26,432 nt of DNA. Source: an uncultured Sphingobacteriaceae bacterium. GTDB taxonomy: Bacteria; Bacteroidota; Bacteroidia; Sphingobacteriales; Sphingobacteriaceae. The stretch covers positions 1-26,432 of the forward strand of contig CAMLLO010000052.1 of the NCBI GenBank assembly GCA_946480915.1. The letters run 5' to 3'. A program made the translations under genes and the position numbers. Positions 16,665-23,762 of the stretch are shown here, piece by piece. The notes beneath the pieces were generated by a model. It was given only the letters and a program-made list of their open reading frames with translations, was not told the DNA's origin and made no database searches. Within the stretch, counting starts at the first letter, position 1; each line of letters opens with the position of its first letter.

Positions 16665-17774
16665 TTAAAAAGGATTGCCGTGACTCTTTTTTATTATAGA
16701 TTTCGAGAGTAAAGGCATGCTGTTTAGGCTTTGAACAGCTATTTCTGACAGAATGCTCCGACCAAACAGTTGTTGTGTAAACCGACCTGTCATTAAACGA
16801 TATTCAAAAAGAGCTTTCCATTTTTTTTGATAGGATTGTTCGATGATTTTCCTGTCGGGATAATGTTCTGTGATGATTTCCGAAAGGATTTTGGCCGCAT
16901 GAATAGCCATGGCCATTCCATTTCCGCAAAGCGGACTGATCATTCCCGCGGCATCGCCGCAATACAGCACATGGTTTTCTACCAGAGGTTTCTGTTCAAA
17001 GGAAACCTCGTTTATAACTTCAGGCTTTTCATATAGGAAGTCAGCATTTAAGAAACGAAGTTTTAAACGAGGATTTTTAAACAACACCTGCCGCTCCATC
17101 TCTTCGATGGAACCATGTTTTTTTAACTGGTGATTCTGACTCAGATAGCATAGATTATACAAGTCGTCTTCTATCTTTACAGTTCCGCAATAGCCGCCTT
17201 CAAAATTGTCAAGCTGAACCAGATCTGGCGGGAAATCTGTTTTAATATGATATTTAACACCTAAATACGGACTTCTTTTTTGAAAGAAACTGCGATCCCT
17301 GTCCAGGTTTGATCGTTTGCCATAAGCGGCAATCGCGATATCTGAGTTTAAGATACGGCTGTCTGAAAGGGTGATCTCAAACTTGTTGTCGATGAAAAGG
17401 ATATCGTTAACCTTAGCGAGTATGAAATTGACGCCTTCAACTTTCGCTTTCTGATAAAGAAAGTTATCGAGTGTATAGCGACTTAATCCGAAGCCGCCTA
17501 AATCCAGCCTGGCGTTAAACAGCTTGCCCGACGGGGAACTGATGGATAATTTAGTAATATTCGATGGATTTAATTCGGCGATGTCGATGCCTAGGGAATA
17601 AAAAAATGGAAGTACTTCATTCGATATATATTCTCCGCATACGCGATGAAAGGGGTACGTTTTCTTTTCGATAAGCGTAACTTCAAAACCTGCGCGGTTT
17701 AATAAGATAGCTGCGGTTAATCCGGATAAACCTCCGCCAATTATACAAACCGTTTTACTGCCCGCTTTCCGCAT
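16665..17774 (-). CDS. FAD-dependent oxidoreductase of the type III PKS cluster
   Basis: A 369-aa flavoprotein resembling the geranylgeranyl reductase/monooxygenase group. The FAD-binding Rossmann motif GGGLSG is at about 13-18, followed by an acidic strand end LIEKK. FHRVCGEYIS is the conserved CG(E/G) motif, and LYCGDAAGMISPLCGNGMAMA is the second flavin contact. It could hydroxylate an aromatic ring or reduce a prenyl chain. In Streptomyces griseus, the flavoprotein SrsC oxidises a methylated alkylresorcinol to a quinone, which is a plausible parallel. It overlaps the methyltransferase gene by 20 bp, so they are translated together. The product is not established. Confidence 0.8.
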   Translation of the reverse strand: MRKAGSKTVCIIGGGLSGLTAAILLNRAGFEVTLIEKKTYPFHRVCGEYISNEVLPFFYSLGIDIAELNPSNITKLSISSPSGKLFNARLDLGGFGLSRYTLDNFLYQKAKVEGVNFILAKVNDILFIDNKFEITLSDSRILNSDIAIAAYGKRSNLDRDRSFFQKRSPYLGVKYHIKTDFPPDLVQLDNFEGGYCGTVKIEDDLYNLCYLSQNHQLKKHGSIEEMERQVLFKNPRLKLRFLNADFLYEKPEVINEVSFEQKPLVENHVLYCGDAAGMISPLCGNGMAMAIHAAKILSEIITEHYPDRKIIEQSYQKKWKALFEYRLMTGRFTQQLFGRSILSEIAVQSLNSMPLLSKSIIKKSHGNPF

Positions 17775-18471
17775 TTTGTTTGTAAATTATCAATTGCCAT
17801 CTAAAAGCCCATTTCCATTTTAACCTATAATTTGTGATGCCTGCTTTTGAAAGTAAGGTGGATAATTCCTGTTTTGTAAATCCCCGTAAAACAGAAACTT
17901 TTGAATCGTGCTTCACCATGGGCGATTTTGAAAATAGCCTGGTAAGCAAGCCTATAGAATGGTAGGCAAACCAATGCCGGTGCAAATCATTCACTATCAC
18001 CGCGCAGGTAGAGCAATGAAGCATTTTTTGAATCAATTGAATCCACTTTTCGTCTTCAAAATGATGCGTGAACAGACTTGATATCACAATGTCAAACTGG
18101 TTTGCGTGTAAATCCCCGGATAAAACATCTGCATGAATAAAGCTGATTTCGGGATACCCGGCAGCTTTTTGCCTGGCATAATCTATCGCAGAAGCGGTAG
18201 CATCAACACCGACGAAATCTAATTTAAGTTCCTTCTTTCTTGCCCAGTTGGCCAGTACACGTAAGGAATCTCCCCCACCGCAACCCCAATCGCTAATAGT
18301 TAAGCCGTCTTGGATATTTAGCTTATCGAGCGCATCAAAAAAAACGCTGTAGCCGCCCAAAAGTTTATTAACGACTTCCAGTTCGTCCATGATAGGATCG
18401 ATCACTTCGTGCCCAAGGCTAAAGTCGTCCATCATTTCAGATTCAGTGCTTCGGTGACTAAAGTCGGGCAT
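17755..18471 (-). CDS. Class I SAM-dependent methyltransferase of the PKS cluster
   Basis: A 238-aa methyltransferase. The SAM-binding motif I is SDWGCGGGDSLRV near residue 60-70, the acidic end of strand 2 is VGVDAT, and IVISSLFTHHFEDEKW corresponds to motif IV. The N-terminus (STESEMMDDFSLGHEVIDPIM followed by LEVVNKLLGGY) looks like enzymes that accompany type III PKS genes in Bacteroidota. It probably methylates the polyketide product or intermediate (inference). It is translationally coupled to the FAD gene. Upstream, where the PKS gene would be expected, about 1.1 kb of DUF559-repeat sequence now intervenes, and whether PKS transcripts still reach this gene is uncertain. Confidence 0.8.
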   Translation of the reverse strand: MPDFSHRSTESEMMDDFSLGHEVIDPIMDELEVVNKLLGGYSVFFDALDKLNIQDGLTISDWGCGGGDSLRVLANWARKKELKLDFVGVDATASAIDYARQKAAGYPEISFIHADVLSGDLHANQFDIVISSLFTHHFEDEKWIQLIQKMLHCSTCAVIVNDLHRHWFAYHSIGLLTRLFSKSPMVKHDSKVSVLRGFTKQELSTLLSKAGITNYRLKWKWAFRWQLIIYKQNAESGQ

Positions 18472-18590
18472 GATTGGGGTTAGTTATATTTTTTTCAATT
18501 GTTAAGCGGTAATAGCTATTAACATTGCCGAAAGTAAATAGTTGCTAATCTAAAGGAAATAATGTTTCGTTGATGGATAGGTGTAAGGGA

Positions 18591-18651
18591 ACCACCCCTT
18601 TATCCACTCCTTGAAGATAAGGAGGGGAAGTTGGTGCTTTAGGCGGGCTGC
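18591..18651 (+). repeat. Palindromic repeat, forward copy F5
   Basis: First unit of the 124-bp tandem. It carries one change in the left stem arm (CCACTCC). Confidence 0.85.
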
Positions 18652-18714
18652 CCGGATGGGACAGGTCGGGTGTAAAAGATGCGGGGGTGGAATTTTGTAG
18701 GATCGGGAAATGTA

Positions 18715-18775
18715 ACCACCCCTTTATCCCCTCCTTGAAGATAAGGAGGGGAAGTTGGTGCTTTAGGCGGGCTGC
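18715..18775 (+). repeat. Palindromic repeat, forward copy F6
   Basis: Second unit of the tandem, with intact 9-bp stem arms. Confidence 0.88.
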
Positions 18776-18838
18776 CCGGATGGGACAGGTCGGGTGTAAA
18801 AGATGCGGGGGTGGAATTTTGTAGGATCGGGAAATGTA

Positions 18839-18899
18839 ACCACCCCTTTATCCCCTCCTTGAAGATAAGGAGGGGAAGTTGGTGCTTTAGGCGGGCTGC
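18839..18899 (+). repeat. Palindromic repeat, forward copy F7
   Basis: Third unit of the tandem. Identity with the previous units ends soon after CTGCCCGGA, where the conserved spacer begins. Confidence 0.88.
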
Positions 18900-19023
18900 C
18901 CGGAATAACAGCAGGGTAAAAAACCTGTATATAATCACAAACATGATTGATAAAATTGGATTCGGGTTTTAGCGTGCGGTTATAAGGTGTAAAATGATGT
19001 AAAATGAGATAATCCCAGATTTA

Positions 19024-19064
19024 GCAGCCTTGAACTCCCCTCCTTATCTTCAAGGAGGGGGCAG
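19024..19064 (-). repeat. Palindromic repeat, reverse subtype R2 (shortened)
   Basis: Same subtype as R1, with the short GAGTTCAAGGCTGC 3' part on the minus strand, but lacking the GGGGTGGTT outer end present in R1 and R3. Lies 46 bp before the DUF559 start. Confidence 0.85.
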
Positions 19065-19110
19065 TTATGCAATTGAGTTTTTCAATATAAATAGCGATAT
19101 TGGATTATCT

Positions 19111-19479
19111 GTGAGTACTAAACCTATCTACAATCTTTCATATTTAAAAGAAAGACGACGTGCATTAAGGAATAATTTGACTTCCGCGGAAGCGGTGTTA
19201 TGGATATTGCTAAAGGACAGTCAGCTTAGTGGCAGAAAGTTTCGAAGGCAGCATAGCATAAAGAATTTCATCGTTGATTTTTATTGTCCGTCGGAGAAAC
19301 TGATTATTGAATTGGATGGTAGCAGTCATGATAATCCCGGGCAGGTTAATGCTGATTATGATCGGGATAATGATCTGAAAACTCTGGGATTGAAAGTGTT
19401 GAGAATTGAAAATGATATGGTTTTCAGGCATCCGGAACAGACCTTGGAAATTATCAAGGGACAATTTAAAGGATCTTAA
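19111..19479 (+). CDS. DUF559 (Vsr-like) endonuclease-domain protein, copy 2
   Basis: A 122-aa near-duplicate of the protein at 12893-13267. All candidate catalytic residues in VDFYC, IELDG and LRIEN are retained. Changes are scattered and mostly conservative (V to I, E to D, A to T). At the position of the ATG of copy 1 this copy has GTG (19111), the most likely start; a TTG at 19030 inside the R2 repeat is also in frame. A 10-bp insertion (GGATCTTAAA) near the end creates an earlier stop, so the C-terminus reads FKGS instead of FKEAKE. The gene is otherwise intact, pointing to selection or recent duplication. Confidence 0.83.
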   Translation: MSTKPIYNLSYLKERRRALRNNLTSAEAVLWILLKDSQLSGRKFRRQHSIKNFIVDFYCPSEKLIIELDGSSHDNPGQVNADYDRDNDLKTLGLKVLRIENDMVFRHPEQTLEIIKGQFKGS

Positions 19480-19497
19480 AGAAGCGGAGGAGTAGAA

Positions 19498-19558
19498 ACC
19501 ACCCCTTTATCCCCTCCTTGAAGATAAGGAGGGGAGTATAGTGCTTTAGACAGGCTGC
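19498..19558 (+). repeat. Palindromic repeat, forward copy F8
   Basis: Closes locus 2 on the right, 18 bp after the DUF559 stop and about 60 bp before the stop of the convergent PKS gene. Confidence 0.87.
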
Positions 19559-19621
19559 TGGAAGAGCGGAGCTGCTTGAATAAAAGATTCTTCAGGTTTC
19601 GGGAAAATTCATAGCGCTTTA

Positions 19622-20719
19622 CTAAATCGTTTCGAGAATCATACTTTCAAATGTCAAACCGGGACCGAAGGCAAAACTCATTATTTTGTCGCCGGATTGT
19701 GTTTGTTCCATCATTCGTTTTAACACAAAAAGTATGGTGACCGAGGACATGTTTCCGTGTTGTTTTAAGACGTCATACGAATGTTGAAGCGCTTCTTCGG
19801 GAAGGTCGAGCAGATCTTCGCAAACTTCGAGGATTCGTCGCCCGCCGGGGTGTACCGCTACATGTGAAATCGCCGGACGGTCTAAGCCCGATTTTTCGAT
19901 CAGGGCGGCAGTAACTTCTTTAATCTTTTGGCCGATGTTTTTTGCGATATGCGAAGAAAGGTGCATCTGAAAGCCAGTATCACCAATGCGCCAGGCCATT
20001 TCATCTTTAGCTTCGGTAACCAGCGTATTGAAAAAAGTCTTCAGGCGAAAGCCGTTTGTTACGGATCGATTATCTTCCGGCTCGACCAAAACGGCTGCTG
20101 CCCCATCGGCGAACAAGGAGTTGGCCAGCCAGTTTTCTAAAGTACTCTCCCGTTGAAAGTGTAAGGTGCAAAGTTCGACGTCGACAATCAAAACTTTAGC
20201 CGCTTTATCTGCCCGGCAAATATAATCCGCAGTTTTTAGGGCATTGAAAGCGCCATAACATCCCATAAAGTTAATACAGGTGCGCTCGATGCTTCTGTTC
20301 AGGTTCAGCGAATCGATAATATCAATATCCAGTCCCGGAGCATACATGCCTGTACAGCTAACGGTGATGATGTGGGATATTTCGTTTGGGGTGATGCCGA
20401 GATTTTGAAAAAGATCATGGATCGCTGATGTGCATAAATCTTTGGCCGTGGCTTCATATAAAGCGCTTCGGTCGGCAGTTTTTGGAAAAGGTTCAAGGTT
20501 TATTTCATTCCCGAAAAACGAATAGTGCCCGCGTTCAAGTCCGAAATCTTTAATCACAGAGTGTCTGTAATCAATCCCCGAAGCCTCGTATAGCTTTGCA
20601 AGACGACTCGCGTCATTCTGATTAAGCTGATGCGCCTCTACCATAAAGTTTAAAATTTCCTTTTGGGAAAAACGATTCGCCGGAGCAGCTGTTCCGATAG
20701 CTGAGATTATACTTCCCAT
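19622..20719 (-). CDS. Type III polyketide synthase (chalcone/alkylresorcinol type)
   Basis: A 365-aa homodimeric-type ketosynthase that would extend a starter acyl-CoA with malonyl-CoA and cyclise it to a resorcinol, pyrone or phloroglucinol. The catalytic triad is complete: Cys154 in NFMGCYGAFNA, His290 in AVHPGG, Asn323 in KQHGNMSS. FADGAAAV (203-210) and FGPGL (351-355) are also conserved. The residues around Cys154 differ from plant enzymes, as expected for a bacterial branch. Starter unit and product cannot be read from the sequence. It is divergent from the UbiA gene with only 51 bp between the starts, and its presumed partner methyltransferase lies beyond DUF559 locus 2. Confidence 0.93.
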   Translation of the reverse strand: MGSIISAIGTAAPANRFSQKEILNFMVEAHQLNQNDASRLAKLYEASGIDYRHSVIKDFGLERGHYSFFGNEINLEPFPKTADRSALYEATAKDLCTSAIHDLFQNLGITPNEISHIITVSCTGMYAPGLDIDIIDSLNLNRSIERTCINFMGCYGAFNALKTADYICRADKAAKVLIVDVELCTLHFQRESTLENWLANSLFADGAAAVLVEPEDNRSVTNGFRLKTFFNTLVTEAKDEMAWRIGDTGFQMHLSSHIAKNIGQKIKEVTAALIEKSGLDRPAISHVAVHPGGRRILEVCEDLLDLPEEALQHSYDVLKQHGNMSSVTILFVLKRMMEQTQSGDKIMSFAFGPGLTFESMILETI

Positions 20720-20770
20720 TAATTATTTTTTTCTAATTTAAGAACCATTTCCAATGCCTTAAGTTTTCGA
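20720..20770. promoter_or_regulatory. Shared divergent promoter region, PKS and UbiA
   Basis: The only 51 bp between the two start codons must carry both promoters or parts of them. No exact TAnnTTTG is seen. TAAGTTTT near 20760 is a one-mismatch candidate for UbiA. The closeness implies joint control of the two genes. Confidence 0.35.
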
Positions 20771-21643
20771 ATGAATTATCTACCAAGTAAATCGGCAATT
20801 CAGCACTCCAGGTTTCTGTTTTCTTTTTTTTTAATGCCCGTTTATCTTTTTGCCATAGGTCAGGTTCCTGAAATTGATGGCATAAAGGCTCTTTTAGTTT
20901 TTGTGATCTGGCATCTGTTTATTTATCCCGCAAGCAATGGCTATAATAGCTATTTCGACAAAGACGAAGGAAGCATTGCTTTACTGGAGAAACCACCGGC
21001 TACCGACAAAAGTTTATACGTTTTTTCTCTCTTTCTGGATTTAACGGGAATTTTGCTGGCCCTCTTCGTAAGTATGCAATTTACCCTGGCTGTTTTTATT
21101 TTCGGAGTACTTTCGAAGCTGTACAGTCACCCTTCTGTGCGTTTGAAAAAGTACCCGTTCATTAGTTTCATGGTAGTTTTTATTTTTCAGGGTGCTTTTG
21201 TGTACTGGACAAGTTATTCGGCCATGTCGGGAATGGATTTAAGCGAAGTTTGGGATATTGATCTTTTCACCGCTGGGATTATTTGCTCGTGTCTGATTGG
21301 TGCATCCTATCCTCTAACACAAGTGTATCAGCATGAAGAAGACGCTAAACGAGGAGATACCACTCTAAGTATGGTTTTGGGCGTAAGGGGGACATTTGCT
21401 TTTGCAGCGTTTCTTTTTGCTTTGGCTACAGGGCTGGTGTTTGTTTATTGGAGCCGGGCCGGTCGTTTAGAATACTTTTGGCTCTTTCTCTGTTTTATTC
21501 TGCCGGTGCTTGCTGTATTTTTAAAGTGGCTGATAAAATTGCAGAGAGATCGATCGGAGGCAAATTTTAAGAATATGTCGAAGATGACGTGGGTGAGTGG
21601 GATTGCGATGTTTAGTTATTTTTTGGTTTTGTTGCTATTATGA
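20771..21643 (+). CDS. UbiA-family prenyltransferase
   Basis: A 290-aa integral membrane protein with about eight or nine hydrophobic helices. UbiA enzymes transfer a prenyl chain to an aromatic or other acceptor using two Asp-rich motifs. Here the first is degenerate: N59-SYF-D63-K-D65-E66. The second, HEEDAKRGDTTLSMVLG, agrees well with the family. Divergent arrangement with the type III PKS suggests that it prenylates the PKS product, giving a meroterpenoid or prenylquinone-like molecule (inference). An alternative is another membrane-lipid role. A strong hairpin terminator follows 8 bp after the stop. Confidence 0.82.
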   Translation: MNYLPSKSAIQHSRFLFSFFLMPVYLFAIGQVPEIDGIKALLVFVIWHLFIYPASNGYNSYFDKDEGSIALLEKPPATDKSLYVFSLFLDLTGILLALFVSMQFTLAVFIFGVLSKLYSHPSVRLKKYPFISFMVVFIFQGAFVYWTSYSAMSGMDLSEVWDIDLFTAGIICSCLIGASYPLTQVYQHEEDAKRGDTTLSMVLGVRGTFAFAAFLFALATGLVFVYWSRAGRLEYFWLFLCFILPVLAVFLKWLIKLQRDRSEANFKNMSKMTWVSGIAMFSYFLVLLLL

Positions 21644-21651
21644 TTTTTTTT

Positions 21652-21690
21652 AACGCAGACAGCGTTCTGAACGCTGTCTGCGTTTGTTTT
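21652..21690 (+). terminator. Hairpin terminator after UbiA
   Basis: Perfect 15-bp arms AACGCAGACAGCGTT (21652-21666) and complement (21670-21684), loop CTG, followed by a T-rich tail. Its core matches the terminator at 7517-7549. Confidence 0.85.
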
Positions 21691-21768
21691 CTTGAGTGCT
21701 CGATCCGCTTATTACCGCGGAGAGCAAGTTCATTGTTCGAGTTTTTATTGCTTTTTATTTGGTAAATA

Positions 21769-21829
21769 ACCACCCCTTTATCCCCTCCTTGAAAATAAGG
21801 AGGGGAGGATGGTGCTTTAGAGAGGCTGC
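21769..21829 (+). repeat. Palindromic repeat, solitary forward copy F9
   Basis: An isolated forward copy with no spacer, reverse repeat or nuclease gene nearby. It lies in the otherwise gene-free stretch 21691-22039 upstream of gmd. Confidence 0.85.
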
Positions 21830-21977
21830 TAGAACGCTTTCTGCCTTATTCTCTAGTCAATATTTTCAATATTTATCCTATAACTCTGCAATTTTTATAA
21901 TTTTATCGCCAGGTTATTGCAAACCATTATTCTATTCTCGTGTTTTTCCATTTTTATCATCATATAATAATAAACTG

Positions 21978-21985
21978 TACATTTG
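21978..21985 (+). promoter_or_regulatory. -7 box of gmd
   Basis: TACATTTG matches TAnnTTTG and predicts a leader of about 50 nt. No clear -33 TTG is seen at the usual distance. Confidence 0.45.
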
Positions 21986-22039
21986 AATCGGCCTTTAAAA
22001 GCCTGAGCGCAAATCGCATCAACGACAAATAATTTATAA

Positions 22040-23176
22040 ATGAAAGTAGCATTAATCACAGGGATTACTGGCCAGGACGGAGCCTATCTGGCCGAATTTT
22101 TATTAAAAAAGGGTTATGAAGTTCATGGCTTGAAAAGAAGATCATCTTTATTCAATACTGATCGTATCGATCATTTATACCAGGATCCTCACGAGACTAA
22201 TGTTAAACTTAAATTACACTACGGCGATTTAACAGATTCCACCAATATTATACGCGTTATCCAGGAAGTTCAGCCGGATGAGATCTATAACCTGGCTGCA
22301 ATGAGCCACGTTAAAGTAAGTTTTGATACTCCTGAATATACTGCAAATGCCGACGGTATCGGTACTCTTCGTATCCTTGAAGCAGTACGTATACTGGGAC
22401 TTACAAAGAAGACCCGTATTTACCAGGCTTCAACTTCGGAACTATACGGATTGGTGCAGGCAGTTCCGCAAAGCGAAACTACGCCGTTCTACCCTCGTTC
22501 CCCATATGCGGTGGCAAAGATCTACGGATACTGGATCACCGTAAACTATCGTGAAGCCTACGGGATGTACTCTTGCAACGGAATTTTGTTCAATCACGAA
22601 AGTCCGATCAGAGGGGAAACTTTCGTGACCCGTAAAATCACTCGTGCTACTGCAAAAATAGCTCTAGGTTTACAAAGCTGCCTGTACTTAGGCAACCTTT
22701 CGGCTCAACGCGACTGGGGTCATGCTAAAGATTATATCGAAGCTATGTGGCTGATCTTGCAACAGGATAAACCGGAAGATTATGTGATCGCCACCGGAAT
22801 AACCACCGCTGTGCGCGAATTCGTGCGCATGAGCTTTGCAGAACTTGGAGTAGAAATTGAGTTCAGCGGTAAAGATGAAAACGAAAAAGGCGTGATCGTT
22901 GATGTCGATCAGGCCAGAGCATTAGAGCTTGGATTAAATATCGATGCTTTAAAAGCGGGTCAGACGGTCGTTAAAGTTGACCCTAGATATTTCCGTCCTA
23001 CTGAAGTGGATTTACTATTAGGCGATCCGACTAAAGCAAAAGAAAAACTTGGCTGGAAACTAAAATACGATTTACCAGCTTTAGTTAAAGATATGGTGCA
23101 TTCGGATCTTGGTCTGATGAAAAAAGATGAATATTTAAAACAGGGTGGACACCAGGTTTTGAATTATTTCGAATAA
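22040..23176 (+). CDS. gmd: GDP-mannose 4,6-dehydratase
   Basis: A 378-aa enzyme that converts GDP-mannose to GDP-4-keto-6-deoxymannose, precursor of GDP-fucose, GDP-rhamnose and related sugars for surface glycans. The NADP motif TGITGQDG lies at 7-14. Catalytic residues are T132 and E134 in STSELYG, and Tyr156 and Lys160 in [10 protein letters not shown]. Length is typical. The usual next gene, GDP-fucose synthase, is absent; a terminator and the repeats of locus 3 follow instead. So the pathway is completed elsewhere. Confidence 0.96.
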   Translation: MKVALITGITGQDGAYLAEFLLKKGYEVHGLKRRSSLFNTDRIDHLYQDPHETNVKLKLHYGDLTDSTNIIRVIQEVQPDEIYNLAAMSHVKVSFDTPEYTANADGIGTLRILEAVRILGLTKKTRIYQASTSELYGLVQAVPQSETTPFYPRSPYAVAKIYGYWITVNYREAYGMYSCNGILFNHESPIRGETFVTRKITRATAKIALGLQSCLYLGNLSAQRDWGHAKDYIEAMWLILQQDKPEDYVIATGITTAVREFVRMSFAELGVEIEFSGKDENEKGVIVDVDQARALELGLNIDALKAGQTVVKVDPRYFRPTEVDLLLGDPTKAKEKLGWKLKYDLPALVKDMVHSDLGLMKKDEYLKQGGHQVLNYFE

Positions 23177-23201
23177 AATATAGTTTATCTGTTGTAAAGA
23201 A

Positions 23202-23237
23202 GCGCAGGCAGGGTTTAAAAACTGTCTGCGCTTTTTT
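23202..23237 (+). terminator. Rho-independent terminator of gmd
   Basis: Arms GCGCAGGCAG (23202-23211) and CTGTCTGCGC (23222-23231), with one G-U pair, followed by six T, 25 bp after the gmd stop. Confidence 0.85.
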
Positions 23238-23364
23238 GTGTTCCTGCCGGAAGAAGCGGGATGAGGGTATAAGGAAGATCTGGAACAGCCTGTAAATGTA
23301 TAGCAGGATTATCATAAAACCTGTAAACTTATTTTAGGACGATACATAGGTTCCGAGAAGTGAA

Positions 23365-23424
23365 ACCACCCCTTTATCCCCTCCTTGAAATAAGGAGGGG
23401 AGTATAGCGCTTTAGGGCGGCTGC
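23365..23424 (+). repeat. Palindromic repeat, forward copy F10
   Basis: Intact 9-bp arms with a 5-nt loop (GAAAT), one base shorter than in other copies. Confidence 0.85.
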
Positions 23425-23537
23425 CAGGATGCGGTCGGCCGTTGATATAATCATTTTTTTAGTTACGAGCATAGTAGATTGGATTAGGGTTTAGTGTCGG
23501 GGGTATAACGGTGTAAAATGAGACAACCCCAAATTTA

Positions 23538-23585
23538 GCAGCCTTGTACTCCCCTCCTTATCTTCAAGGAGGGGCAGGGGTGGTT
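23538..23585 (-). repeat. Palindromic repeat, reverse subtype R3
   Basis: Same short subtype as R1, with the full outer GGGGTGGTT end. Confidence 0.85.
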
Positions 23586-23648
23586 CTTGCAATTCAATTT
23601 TTCGGTTTAACTAGCAGGTCAGTATAAACAGTTTTAGAAAAGGTTTTA

Positions 23649-23703
23649 GTACACTGTTAGTACAGTATGTGTACAGTATCTATACAGTACCTATACAGTA
23701 TCC
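23649..23703 (+). repeat. Five 11-bp direct repeats (RTACAGTAYCT-like)
   Basis: Units start at 23649, 23660, 23671, 23682 and 23693 and share TACAGTA or TACACTG; a partial sixth follows. The exact 11-bp period places them on the same face of the helix. They lie downstream of the small HTH-like gene on the minus strand. Confidence 0.75.
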
Positions 23704-23762
23704 ATACTGAAGGGGTATAGGAAAGGAGGGTGATTAGTGGAAATGCAGGCGAAATTCTTTTC

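Larger units (their letters stand above)
18591..19558. mobile_element. DUF559-repeat locus 2, between PKS and methyltransferase
   Basis: It contains three forward repeats in a 124-bp tandem (18591, 18715, 18839), a conserved spacer, a shortened reverse repeat (19024-19064), DUF559 copy 2 and a closing forward repeat (19498-19558). The layout is the same as in locus 1. The first two 124-bp units appear identical apart from a single base (TATCCACTCC against TATCCCCTCC), so the tandem amplification is recent. Open frames seen across the tandem are repeat-derived. Confidence 0.6.
23365..23614. mobile_element. DUF559-repeat locus 3, gene-less
   Basis: It carries a forward repeat (23365-23424), the conserved spacer (23425-23537), a reverse repeat (23538-23585) and about 29 bp that match the leader of DUF559 copy 2 (TTGCAATT, then ATTTTTC and a TAGC-containing end). 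Homology then stops just before where the start codon would be. No nuclease gene or closing forward repeat follows. It is either a decayed locus or a gene-less unit moved on its own. Confidence 0.6.

Noticed and set aside
18591..18904. CRISPR-like array of regularly spaced repeats
   Set aside because: The sequence between the repeats is itself duplicated, not unique, and the unit is 124 bp. There are no cas genes. It is a tandem duplication of a hairpin repeat.
18639..18944. 101-aa open frame on the minus strand
   Set aside because: It lies wholly inside the tandem repeat, so its peptide repeats itself; no protein-like features.
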